From Dactylorhiza incarnata (taxonomy: Eukaryota; Streptophyta; Magnoliopsida; Asparagales; Orchidaceae), in the NCBI GenBank assembly GCA_033032865.1, contig JAWHQI010000306.1, positions 1,550,001 to 1,614,000 of the forward strand: DNA of 64,000 nt, in the 5' to 3' direction. Shown one piece after another: positions 43,401 to 53,201 of the stretch. The notes beneath the pieces were generated by a model that saw nothing but the letters and a program-made list of their open reading frames with translations, made no database searches and was not told the DNA's origin. Numbering within the stretch: position 1 is the first letter of the stretch; each line of letters opens with the position of its first letter. Position numbers and translations under genes: made by a program.

Positions 43401-44090
43401 AAGTGGGTCTATAAAAATAAGCTAGACCCCAATGGCGTGGTCATAAGGAACAAGGATAGACTTTTGGCTCAATACTATACGCAAGAGGAAGAGATTGACT
43501 ATGATCAAACTTTTGCTTCTGTTGCTATACTTGAAGCCATAAGATTTCTTTTGGCTTATGCGGCACACCATGATATCAAGGTATATCAGATGGATGTCAA
43601 GATTACATTCTTGAATGGTAAGCTCCAAAAGGATGTGTGTGTTGCACAACCCCTGGGTTTTGTCTCTTGCTCTCACACTTATTTTGTCTATAGGCTAGAT
43701 AATGCTCTATATGGTCTCAAACAAGCACTTAGAGCTTGGTATGACCATATGCGACCCTATCCAATGTTATCCCAGAGAACCACTTCATTAGAGAATAAGT
43801 GGAGAAGACTCTTTTCACTAAGAAGCATAAGGACAAGCTTCTAATTGTCCAAATCTATGTAGATGACATTATATTTGATAGTTCAGATGACAAATTTTGC
43901 ACTAGGTTTGCTAAGCTAATGCAAAAGAAGTTTGAAATGAGCAACATGGGAGAATTGACGTTGTTCTTAGATCTTCAGGTTAAGCAATCTAATAAAGGTA
44001 TCTTCATTGACCAATCCAAATACACTAGGGATATCTTAAAAAAAGTGGAATGGAGACTGCTTCTCCTCTTAAGACCCCATGACAACTAAT
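43401..44090 (+). pseudogene. Copia-2 reverse transcriptase
   Basis: Frame 43437-43844 (FASVAILEAIRFLLAYAAHH, YQMDVKITFLNGKL, YGLKQALRAWYDH) shifts to 43799-44089 (YVDDIIFDSSDDKFC). Both catalytic Asp motifs are kept although the gene is frameshifted. Confidence 0.82.
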
Positions 44091-44796
44091 ATTGTTATAA
44101 ATAATGATGAAAATGGTAAACATATAGACTTCAAACTCTATAGGGGTATTATTGACTCATTGATTTATCTAACAAGTAGGCCAGATATAATGTTCTTTAT
44201 ATGTGTGCGTGCTAGATTCCAAGTCTCTCATACGGAGTCTCATCTCATTCATGTAAAGATAATTCTAAGGTACTTGAAGGGCACACCTGGACTTGACTTA
44301 TGATATCCTATGGAGTCAGGGTTTACTCTTATAGGCTATTCAGATGCAGATTATGCAGATTGCAGAATAAATAGGAAGAGCACATCAGGAACATGTCAAT
44401 TCCTAGGCTCAAGAGTGGTGACATGGAGTAGCAAGAAGCAAAACACAGTATCAACCTCCACTGCCGATCCTGAGTACATTATTGTAAGAAGCTGTTGTGC
44501 AAAACTCGCGTGGATCAAGAACCAGATGCAGTACTATGAGTATAATTTTTCCAATACCCCCATATATTGTGACAGCACTAGTGTTATCTCTATTTCTTTT
44601 AATCATGTACTCCACAGTAGGACAACATATTGAAATAAGACATAATTTCATTAGGGTTCATGTGAAAAATGACAGCATCACTATGAAATTTATTCCAATA
44701 GAGAAGCAGATTGCTGACATTCTCACTAAACCCTTGGATAAAATGAAGCTAAGTTATTTCATTAACCTGCTTGACATGCTTGACAGTATGAACTAG
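44079..44796 (+). pseudogene. Copia-2 RNase H and pol C-terminus
   Basis: [20 protein letters not shown] and STADPEY (canonical STAESEY has lost its first Glu) mark RNase H. The tail IEKQIADILTKPLDKMKL ends at 44796. Three short frames are needed to read it. Confidence 0.82.
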
Positions 44797-45699
44797 TTGA
44801 ATAATAGACTTAGTCTTTCCCTTTGTCACCCTACTTCTCTATTTGCTAGGTAGAAAACTCTCTCTGTTTTCAATTGTTGTATATTGATATTTTCAATTCT
44901 CTGTTCTGATTAAATTAGTATAGATGAAATCCATTAATCTAATCAATCACTGGTAGCTCACATGCTAGAAAGAGGAACCTAAAATGATCTCTTAACGAAG
45001 TAACTGTCTTCTTGGATGAACCCTTTAGAAAAACTCATCTCATTCTCCTGAAAATTCTCTCTGTAAAATCAATCTACGATTGCTGATCGTCAATCGACAA
45101 TTATTAAGCGATGATCGATGAACGAGCCGTCGATCACCAATTGATTCTCTTCTCCCCAAGCGCAAATGTTGAGCACTAATCGTCGACCATAGTCAACCGA
45201 TCGATGCCTGTTGATCGTTGACTGTCGATCGACTACCATCATCTATTTCCTCTCTTTCCTCTCAGGCATGGTGATCGACGATCGCTGATCATCGACCAAG
45301 CGCCCAACGATCGCTGACCTACTTTCAGTCTTCGATCACTGACCGACTTTCAGTTTTCGATCGTTGCCCGCTGACCGGCTCTCTGAAAATTTTGACTATT
45401 TAATTTGCCGTCTCTTAGAATGAAACTATAAGGAAAGATATGATGTACTTAGGTATTAGTGAGGCTATGATTAAAGATAGGGCGCAATGGCGACAAAGGA
45501 TCCATATAGCCGACCCCACTATTGTGGGATAAAGGCTTGAGTGTTGTTGTTGAATTTCCCGTCTCTTGCATTGATCGCTGACCGCCGATCAACGATCTCG
45601 TGGATGTCGATCAACGATCCACCTGGTCTATTACCAAAATGACCCCTAAATTTCATCTCCTACTTAAAGCACAAGTTCTCTCTCTCTCACTCCTTCTCA
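44797..45699 (+). other. Promoter-like spacer before the accessory ORF
   Basis: After the pol stop comes AT-rich DNA, then a cluster of CGATCG/GTTGATCG palindromes (45060-45400 and 45570-45620), an L1 tail insertion, and a CT-rich tract before the ATG at 45700. The layout resembles the U3 of this element's LTR and 1-341. TACTTAAAGC at about 45660 is the nearest TATA-like string. Confidence 0.5.
45417..45552 (+). mobile_element. 5'-truncated L1 LINE tail
   Basis: GCGCAATGGCGACAAAGG and GCCGACCCCACTATTGTGGG followed by a (GTT)n-type end are the familiar 3' end of plant L1 elements. Flanking 15-bp duplications AATTTGCCGTCTCTT (45402-45416) and AATTTCCCGTCTCTT (45553-45567) differ at one base. 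Only the last 136 bp inserted. Confidence 0.85.
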
Positions 45700-47220
45700 A
45701 TGGAGGTGATCAACACGGGTTTTGAGGTTGATTTCACTTCATTTTTTGGCGCTGAGACCATGTTTGTTGTCGTCATTGAGATGGTGAAGGCGGCTGGCCT
45801 GGAGTTCCTACTCCAGAAGAGGGTCAATCTCTACTCTCCTGAGCTGACTCAATTCTACTTCTCTGTTGTAGTCGTGGAAGAATCCATCAGATGCTCCATT
45901 TCTGCCATGGAGATAATCATCACCCCCTCCTCTATCAGGCAGACCTTCCAATTGTGTGATGGTGCTACTGTCTTTAATGCTGTGAGTGATGAGGAAATCA
46001 CTGTTGGGATAAGATCCATGGGCTATGCTGGAGACAAGCCCTCAAACCTCAGGACAATGCACTTCCCTCAGAAAGTTAAGTTGTTGGTCGACATCTTAGG
46101 AAAGGGATTCTTAAGCAAGAAGCCTGCTTACGAAAGTATCAACAAGGAATTGATAAGGCTGATGACTGGAGTCTGGATGAGGAATAAGCTCAAATGACAG
46201 GTATCTTATTCTCTTTTCTCTGTGATAAGCTCAAAGAGAAAAGCTTTGACATACTTCTTTCACTCTACCTATTCACTGCCCATCTAACTGTCATCATCTC
46301 TCCTAACATGTCCCTCAACAGTGGAAAGGTCCTCTCTATTATGATGTCTTTGATGCTGTGAGTGATGAGGAAATTGATAAGATCCATGGGCTATGCTGGA
46401 GACAAGCCCTCAAACCTCAGGCCAATGCACTTCCCTTAGGAAGTTAAGTTGCTGGTCGACATCTTAGGAAAGGGATTCTTAAGCAAGAAGTCTGCTTATG
46501 AAAGTATCAACAAGGAATTGATAAGGCTGATTAATGGAGTTGGACACAAAGAGAAAATCTTTGACATACTTCTTTCACTCTACCTATTCAATGCCCATCT
46601 AGCTGTCACCATCTCTCCTAACATGACCCTCAACAGTGGAAAGGTCCTCTCTATTATGACCCTCCAACTATGGCAGAAGACTATCCCCAAGTCTTCTGCA
46701 GCCAGGATAGTATCCCAACCATCTTCCTCCCAAGCTCCTACATCTTCCCCACCACCTTCTCCGGTCAGGTAATCCATACCTGACATAGCTGCCCCTTCCT
46801 TCAATCTGTTAACTTCCACTCCTCCACTATCTCCAGCTCACACAATTCTCTTACCACCACATCATGAGTCTCCCACACCTCCTCCAATTCATAGACAACC
46901 ATCTCCACCACAACAAACCACATCCTCCACCTCCATGTCTGATGACTCTTTCAAGACCTGCATAGTCTCAAGAGTTCATTTCCTTGAGGCTCAGGTCTCG
47001 GAGGTGCTCTCTCCCAACCAGGCCTTCTGCAAAAGGGGGAGAGTGCAATACCTGATGCCCTCCCTCCTATTTCTAAGCCATCCCATATCCCTTCTCATAC
47101 TGAACCATCTCTCATGAATGTTGATGGACAAGATTCCTCTCCAACACATTCCCCTCTCCAATTCATTCCCCTACATCCTCACCTTCTTACTCTCCCGAGC
47201 CTATACCATATACTCCTCAC
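45700..47220 (+). pseudogene. Copia-2 accessory ORF, first part
   Basis: ATG 45700 gives 165 codons with an N-terminus like the ORF at 342 (GFEVDFTSF, AAGLEFLLQKRVNLY). The frame is then broken. About 45979-46712 contains a tandem duplication of roughly 366 bp, with LVDILGKGFLSKK at about 46082 and 46449. A Pro-rich linker follows up to 47220, where a DNA element interrupts it. Function unknown; homologous to the accessory ORF of the left-hand outermost element. Confidence 0.65.
45979..46712 (+). repeat. ~366-bp tandem duplication in the accessory ORF
   Basis: The two halves match closely, from AATGCTGTGAGTGATGAGGA to the GGAAAGGTCCTCTCTATTAT phrase, with a ~12-bp deletion in the second copy. 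Confidence 0.8.
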
Positions 47221-47339
47221 CTAGGAAGTACCGGTACGAGTACGAGTACCGGGTACGATACGTATCCGGTACAGCAGTACAACAAAATTTTAAAAACAAG
47301 GATACGAGTACGACGAGATAAGTTCTATTAAATCATATA

Positions 47340-47790
47340 TATAATAGCAATTCTGTATATTACAAGATTTCTATACAGATTTCTGTATATTACAGAAATT
47401 TGCATATTACAAGATCTCTGATTCTTGTATATACAGAAATCTGTGTATACAGAAATTTCTGTATATACAGAAATTTGTATATACAAAAATTTCTGTGTAC
47501 CCATAAATTTCTATTTATACGAAAATTTCTGTATATACAGATTTCTGTGTATACAGAAATTTCTGTATATACAGATTTCTTTATACAAATTTCTATATAC
47601 ATATTTCTGTATATACAAAAATTTATGTATATACAGATTTTTCTGTATATACAGATATTTCTGTATATACAGAAATATCTGTATATACAGAAATTTCTGT
47701 ATATACAGAAAAATACAAAAATATACAGAAAAATACAGAAATCTGTGTATACAAAAAATTCTGTATATACAGAAATCTGTATATAAAGAA
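47340..47790. repeat. Palindromic ATATACAGAAATTTCTGT-type microsatellite
   Basis: ACAGAAATTTCTGT, a perfect palindrome, alternates with TATATAC many times, so frames are open on both strands (YIQKFLYIQ-like). Non-coding. Confidence 0.88.
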
Positions 47791-47799
47791 GAAGTTTGG

Positions 47800-49150
47800 T
47801 TGCAGCGACAGCGGCATCTGGTTGCGGAAATCAGCGACGTCTGGTTGTGGAAATCAGCGGCGTCTTGTTGCGGAGAAGTCTGGTTGCAAAGAAGTCTGGT
47901 TGCGGAAATCAGCGACGTCTGGTTGCGGAAATCAGCGGCGTCTAGTTGCGGAAATCAGTGGCGTCTGGTTGCGGAAATCAGCGACGCCTAGTTGCGGAAA
48001 TCAGCGGCGCCTGGTTGCGGAAATCAGCGGCGCCTGGTTGCGGAAATCAGCGGCGCCTGGTTGCGGAAATCAGCGACGCCTGGTTGCGGAAATCAGCGGC
48101 GCCTGGTTGCGGAAATCAGCGGCGCCTGGTTGCGGAAATCAGCGGCGCCTGGTTGCGGAAATCAGCGGCGCCTGGTTGCGGAAATCAGCGGCGCCTGGTT
48201 GCGGAAATCAGCGGCGCCTGGTTGCGGAAATCAGCGGCGCCTGGTTACGGAAATCAGCGGCGAAGAAGTCTGGTTGCGGAAATCAGCGGCGTCTGGTTGA
48301 GGGAATCAACGACGTCTGTTTGCGAGAATCAACGACGTTTGTTTGCAAGAATCAGCAACGTCTGTTTACGGGAATCAGCGACGTCTGGTTGCGGGAATCA
48401 GCGGCGTCTGGTTGCGGGAATCAGCGGCGTCTGGTTGCGGGAATCAGCGGCGTCTGGTTGCGGGAATCAGCGGCGTCTGGTTGCGGGAATCAGCGGCGTC
48501 TGGTTGCGGGAATCAACGACATCTGGTTACGGGAATTAGCGGCATCTGGTTGCGGGAATCAGCGGCGTCTGGTTGCGGGAATCAGCGATGTCTGGTTGCG
48601 GTAATCAGCGGCGTCTGGTTGCCGGAATCAGCGGCGTCTGGTTGCGGAATCAGCGGCGTCTGGTTGCGGGAATCAGCGACGTATGGTTGCGGGAATCAGC
48701 GGCGTCTGGTTGCGGGAATTAGCGGCGTCTGGTTGCGGGAATCAGCGGCGTCTGGTTGCGGGAATCAGTGGCGTCTGGTTGCGGGAATCAGCGGCGTATG
48801 GCTGGGGGAATCATGACGTCTGGTTGCGGGAATCAGCGGCGTCTGGTTGCGAGAATCAGCGGCATCTGGTTGCTGGAATCAGCGGCATCTGGTTGCGGGA
48901 ATCAGCGGCGTCTGGTTGCTGGAATCAGCGGCGTCTAGTTGCGGGAATCTGCAGCGTCTGTTTGCGGGAATCAGCGACGCCTGGTTGCTGAAATCAGCGA
49001 CGTCTGGTTGCGGGAATCATCGGCGTCTGGTTGCGGGAATCAGCAGCGCCTGGTTGCGGGAATCAGCGGCGTCTGTGGAAATCAGCGGCGTCTGGCTGCG
49101 GAAGTCAGCGACATCTGGTTGCGGAAATCAGTGGCATCTGGTAGCAGAAA
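47800..49150. repeat. 23-bp minisatellite, about 55-60 copies
   Basis: Units with CTGGTTGCGG(A/G)AATCAGCG plus five bases. 23 bp is one less than a multiple of three, so one 69-bp triple unit is read as LRKSAAPG-CGNQRRLV-AEISGAW and all three forward frames stay open. GGAAATC units dominate the first third and GGGAATC units the remainder. Confidence 0.92.
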
Positions 49151-49249
49151 TCAACCTGTATTCACGCGTGCGGTACTCATACCCGTACCTGAAACACACC
49201 CGGTATGGGTATGAGCCTCTTTTTGGCGTATTCGTGCTTCGTAGCTCAC

Positions 49250-50445
49250 TCTCCAGAGAAAATCCCTACTCCTGTTGACTCAGCTCTATCCACATGAGAA
49301 GGTGTCTCTGAGGATATCATTATCCATGAGGCTGCTGCTCCCTCTCCTTCTCCAGCTCCCCAACCTTATTGACCTATTCCAAGAGGTCAAGGCGGGGGGG
49401 GGGGGGGGTCCCTTGGCTGAGCCAGCAATCACCTCAGAGCCCTTGGAAGTTGCCATCTAAGAGGCTTCAGTTCCTCCTCCTGCTGAAGAGCTCAAAAATC
49501 GGCCTACTGATCCTACTCCCCCACAACAGTCTCCTATGCCCCCTCCTACTGAGGACATATCGACAGTTTTCCAGAGGAAAGAGCCTCTTCCTCCCGTGGA
49601 ATCCCTTACTCTTCTAGGTTCCAGGAAGGACCTAGCTCTTATTCCCATCCCCCTATCCCCAGCCAAGCTAAAGTACCCTCCTGCTCAAAATCCCAAGTGT
49701 CCTTAGGAAGGCCAAACTTCTGCATAGAGGAAATAGTATAAGCAAATGAAGAAGTTTAGGGAGGTTGACAGAGAGGAAGCAAGGCAGAGGAGAATAGATG
49801 AGCAAAGAAAAGCTAGGGGTGAAGAAACATGGGCTGAAAGAAGTGCCAAATTAGCCACAAAAAATTGAGGAAGAAATGAGGGTGAAGAAAGTCAAAGAGC
49901 AAGAAGAGGAAAAGAATATGAAAAGAAGGAAGAAGAAAGAAGCCTTGAAGGCAGCTACTAAGGCAGCACCAGTCCATGTTGTGCCTTCCCTATCTGGAGG
50001 ACTCTTCTCTTCCAAGGCAGTTACTGGTTTTGACATGGATGCTTACATCAAAAAGTATGAATTTTCTTCAACTCCCTAATTTCATACAAGAGGGTCATGA
50101 TCTAAAGCCCCAGTCATCACCCTAGGAGCTCCCAAAGTGCCATTTTCTGAGACACATGAAGTTGTTGTTCTCCCCCAAGACAAGTGGGAGTAAATCCAGG
50201 CTGACCTCAGACCTATCCAGGATTTTGAGTCAGAGGAGGAGCTATCAGGGGAAGAAGAGCTAGAAGAGCTTCTTGAGAGGGTCAAGCACATGGAGCTTAA
50301 CATGATCAATATATTCAAACTCATAGCTAAGGATGAGCCTGCTCTTGCCCAAGCTGACGCAGTTAAGGGGGAATCCAAAAAGAAGAAGACTGCTTATTTA
50401 AATATTAAGAAATCTGTAATTCAAAAGAAGATTGTTATCTGTAAA
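49250..50445 (+). pseudogene. Copia-2 accessory ORF, second part
   Basis: Pro-rich text resumes (EKIPTPVDSALST), a G homopolymer sits at about 49395. A highly charged Lys/Glu/Arg-rich region follows (49740-49950), then SLSGGLFSSKAVTGFDMDAY and an acidic stretch (EEELSGEEELEELLERVKH) to about 50400. Many stops and frameshifts. The protein would have exceeded 1000 residues. Confidence 0.5.
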
Positions 50446-50449
50446 AAGC

Positions 50450-51045
50450 ATTTGTATTCCATGAGTATCAAACCAAGGTTTCTCTTAAGAGCAAAACAAT
50501 CTATGATACCCCTAGGTGTCTTTACCTTCTCCATATAGATTTGTTTGGCCCTATTTCCGTTACTAGTTTAGAGGAAAAATATATTCCCTAGTAATTATTG
50601 ATGACTTCTCTAAGTTCGTTTGCGTATTCTTTCTTAGAAGCAAGTCTGATAACTATGTCATTCTCACTAACTTCCTCAAGCAAATTCAAAATGAGATAAC
50701 TACTTCAGTTGTCATGATCAGAAGTGATCATGAGACTAATTTGAGTCTCATAGAATGAAAGAATTTTGTGAGTTCATGAGTATCAAACAGTGCTTCTCTT
50801 CTTCTAAAACTCCACAACAAAATGAAGTTGCTGAGAGAAAGAATAAAACAATCATTGAGGCACGCAAAACATTACTTGTTGAAGCTAAGATACATATGTA
50901 CTTTTGGGCTGAAACTGTAAATACTGCTTGTCATGTATTGAACAGGTTACTAATCAACAAATTACAAAGGAAGTCTCCTTTTGAACTATTAAAGGGAATG
51001 ACTCCAAACACTACACACTTTAGGGTATTTGGGTGTAGGAACTGA
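50450..51045 (+). pseudogene. Second integrase fragment of the copia-2 family
   Basis: Closely similar to 42145-42720 in the same orientation. It includes the intact core motif PQQNEVAERKNKTI and ends at FRVFGC. Broken by stops before 50755. It may come from a second copy or a rearrangement of the host element. Confidence 0.78.
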
Positions 51046-51181
51046 CTTCTCTGTGTTCTGATTATTGTCTTTGTTGAATGCTTTCTATCCGTGTATATGT
51101 AATTTGTTTGGATGAATATAATTCTTATCCTTATGTAAACTCTTCTCTATAATTTTTATTTGTCATTAAATAGAGGGAGAT
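51046..51181 (+). other. Copia-2 3' untranslated region and PPT
   Basis: AT-rich, with TTCTCTGTGTTCTGATTA as after the pol end at 44890. Ends with AGAGGGAGAT, the purine tract before TGTTAG. Confidence 0.7.
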
Positions 51182-51238
51182 TGTTAGAAAAAATCTCTTA
51201 GGATTTAATGAAATAAAGATAAGTAAAAATAAATAAAG
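51182..51238 (+). repeat. Copia-2 3' LTR, first piece
   Basis: Starts TGTTAGAAAAAATCTC after the PPT; interrupted at 51239 by copia-3, resumes at 56350. Confidence 0.7.
51234..51238. repeat. Target-site duplication TAAAG of copia-3 (left)
   Basis: Identical to 56345-56349 right after the second LTR. Confidence 0.9.
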
Positions 51239-51353
51239 TGTTGGAGAAGCTCAAAACAAAATTAGATTAGAGTAAAGAGGCACTCTCCTATATATAGGAG
51301 AGAGATACAAGGCTAAATAATAAAGCAACATAAAAACTCCTATAATTCCAACA
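51239..51353 (-). repeat. 3' LTR of copia-3
   Basis: 115 bp; plus strand TGTTGGAGAAGCTC to AATTCCAACA. Contains the TATATATAGGAGAG core. The minus-strand PPT CTTGAGGGGGAG abuts it at 51354-51365. Differs from the other LTR by only a few substitutions. Confidence 0.94.
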
Positions 51354-52643
51354 CTCCCCCTCAAGTTGGGCGTGTGATATCTTGCTGCCCAACTTGCACA
51401 TAATTTTTCCAAACACGTTCTGACTCAAACCCTTGGTGAGAGCATTCGCTAACTGTTGATCTGAAGGGACAAAAGGTGTGCTCACAACTCCTCGTTCTAT
51501 ATTCTCTTTGATGAAGTGACGGTCAACCTCCACATGCTTTGTGCGGTCATGTTGGACAGGATTGTGAGCAATGCTAATGGCGGCTTTGCTATCACAGTAA
51601 AGCCTCACGGGATCTTTGTTTTCCATGCCAAGATCTTTTAGAAGAAATTTAATCCACAGTCCCTCGCAAATCCCATGAGTCATGGCTCTGAATTCTGCCT
51701 CAGCACTAGACCTGGCAACCACATGTTGTTTTTTACTCCTCCACGTTATCAAATTACCACCAACTAAAGAACAATAACCAGAGGTGGACCTCCTGTCGTC
51801 AACTGAACCGGCCCAATCAGCATCAGTATAGACTTCAACGGTCAGCTCTTTGCCCGGGGAGAATATGATACCCTTTCCAGGAGAGGACTTGAGATACCGA
51901 AGGATTCGATGAGCAATTTCTAAGTGACGGGCTCGTGGTGAGTCCATGAACTGACTAATAACACCAACTGCATATGAAATATCCGGACGAGTATGAGATA
52001 GATAGATAAGAAGACCTTCCAATCGTTGAAATCCAGTGATATCATCTACTACTTCCCCATCATCTCTACCCAATCCGTGGTTAACTTCAATTGGGGTATC
52101 AGCAGGTCTACACCCACTCATCCCACATGATTGGAGCAAGTCAAGAATGTACTTTCTCTGAGATATAAATATGCCATGATTTGATCGAGCGACCTCAATT
52201 CCCAGGAAGTATTTGAGATTTCTCAGGTCTTTTACTTCAAACTCCTTTGTCAGTCTTTGTTTTAGAGTTTGAATCTCTTCAGTGTCATCGCCCGTGATAA
52301 TGATATCATCCGCATAAACAATAAGAGCAGTGAGTCTCCCATGTTTGTGCCGTACAAATAAAGTATGATCGACATTGCTCTGGGAATATCCAAATGCAAC
52401 CATAGCTCTGTGAAATCTCCCAAACCATGCCCGAGGAGACTGTTTTAATCCATATAAGGCTTTCTTCAACCTACATACCTTTCCCCCAGATCCGGCTAGG
52501 GTAAGACCAGGCGGTAACGACATGTAGACCTCTTCTTCCAAGTCCCCATGAAGAAAGGCATTTTTCACATCTAACTGAGTCAAAGTCCACCCTTTGCAGG
52601 CAGCACACGAGAGCAAAACTCTTATAGAATTCATCTTCGCCAC
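51288..52643 (-). CDS. Copia-3 reverse transcriptase-RNase H
   Basis: Frame of 451 codons: WTLTQLDVKNAFLHGDL (catalytic Asp), YADDIIITGDD, LKYFLGIEVARS, then RNase H (YTDADWAGSVDDRRSTSGYC, SSAEAEFRAM, LYCDSKAAISIA). The frame continues through the PPT into the LTR and stops at 51288-51290 in the LTR. Joined to the upstream pol segment by a frameshift near 52635. Confidence 0.95.
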   Translation of the reverse strand: MAKMNSIRVLLSCAACKGWTLTQLDVKNAFLHGDLEEEVYMSLPPGLTLAGSGGKVCRLKKALYGLKQSPRAWFGRFHRAMVAFGYSQSNVDHTLFVRHKHGRLTALIVYADDIIITGDDTEEIQTLKQRLTKEFEVKDLRNLKYFLGIEVARSNHGIFISQRKYILDLLQSCGMSGCRPADTPIEVNHGLGRDDGEVVDDITGFQRLEGLLIYLSHTRPDISYAVGVISQFMDSPRARHLEIAHRILRYLKSSPGKGIIFSPGKELTVEVYTDADWAGSVDDRRSTSGYCSLVGGNLITWRSKKQHVVARSSAEAEFRAMTHGICEGLWIKFLLKDLGMENKDPVRLYCDSKAAISIAHNPVQHDRTKHVEVDRHFIKENIERGVVSTPFVPSDQQLANALTKGLSQNVFGKIMCKLGSKISHAQLEGECWNYRSFYVALLFSLVSLSYI

Positions 52644-53131
52644 AGGACAAAGGTTTCTTGGTAGTCAATCCCCATGGTCTGAGTATAGCCCCTAGCCACC
52701 AAGCGAGCCTTGTATTGCTTAATAACACCTTGAGAGTTCTGTTTGATGGAGAACACCCACTTACACCCTACCACAGTCTTGCCAGGTGGCAGCGAGACCA
52801 AGTCCCATGTGCAATTCTTCTCTAGGGCCACCATCTCCTCAAGCATAGCATCTTGCCACTTTCGGTTAGCGATAGCATCCTGCCAAGTTGAGGGAATAGA
52901 AATGGAGGAGGGAGAGACAATAAAGAGTTTATGTGAAGGGGATAATGAGTTATAGAACACAAAGTGAGACATCGGATGTTGGGTAGAGATGCAGTTACCT
53001 TGAGTTTCCAAAGAAGGATCAGATGTTGGAGCGGGTAGCCTGAGAGATGTCGATGTACCTTGACCCCTTTTTCGCCGAGTATACACCTGTAAAGGAGGAG
53101 CGGTCACATGAGTCGGAACAGGAGTAGGCAA
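52631..53131 (-). CDS. Copia-3 pol linker and start of reverse transcriptase
   Basis: Ser/Thr/Pro-rich linker then WQDAMLEEMVALEKNCTWDL and VGCKWVFSIK, the entry into RVT_2, up to QETFVLWRR where a frameshift separates it from 52643. The start at 53131 is internal to the polyprotein. Confidence 0.85.
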   Translation of the reverse strand: MPTPVPTHVTAPPLQVYTRRKRGQGTSTSLRLPAPTSDPSLETQGNCISTQHPMSHFVFYNSLSPSHKLFIVSPSSISIPSTWQDAIANRKWQDAMLEEMVALEKNCTWDLVSLPPGKTVVGCKWVFSIKQNSQGVIKQYKARLVARGYTQTMGIDYQETFVLWRR

Positions 53132-53201
53132 GGATGTAGCATAGCAGACATAGGCACAAGAGTAGGAAGATATGAGGGAGGAATAGGTAGGGGAAGAGAG
53201 C

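Larger units (their letters stand above)
47221..49244. mobile_element. Minisatellite-bearing non-autonomous DNA element
   Basis: Flanked by CTCAC on both sides (47216-47220, 49245-49249). Ends CTAGGAAGTACC and, inverted, CTACGAAGCACG are similar. Subterminal parts are rich in GTAC motifs (CCGGTACGAGTACGAGTACC left, GGTACTCATACCCGTACC right). The inside is a palindromic AT microsatellite and a 23-bp minisatellite. No transposase. Ignoring it, the Pro-rich frame of the host ORF reads on across the site. Superfamily not identified. Confidence 0.62.

Noticed and set aside
47822..48604. 260-codon repeat protein
   Set aside because: The 23-bp minisatellite is open in all three frames; no start context or conservation.
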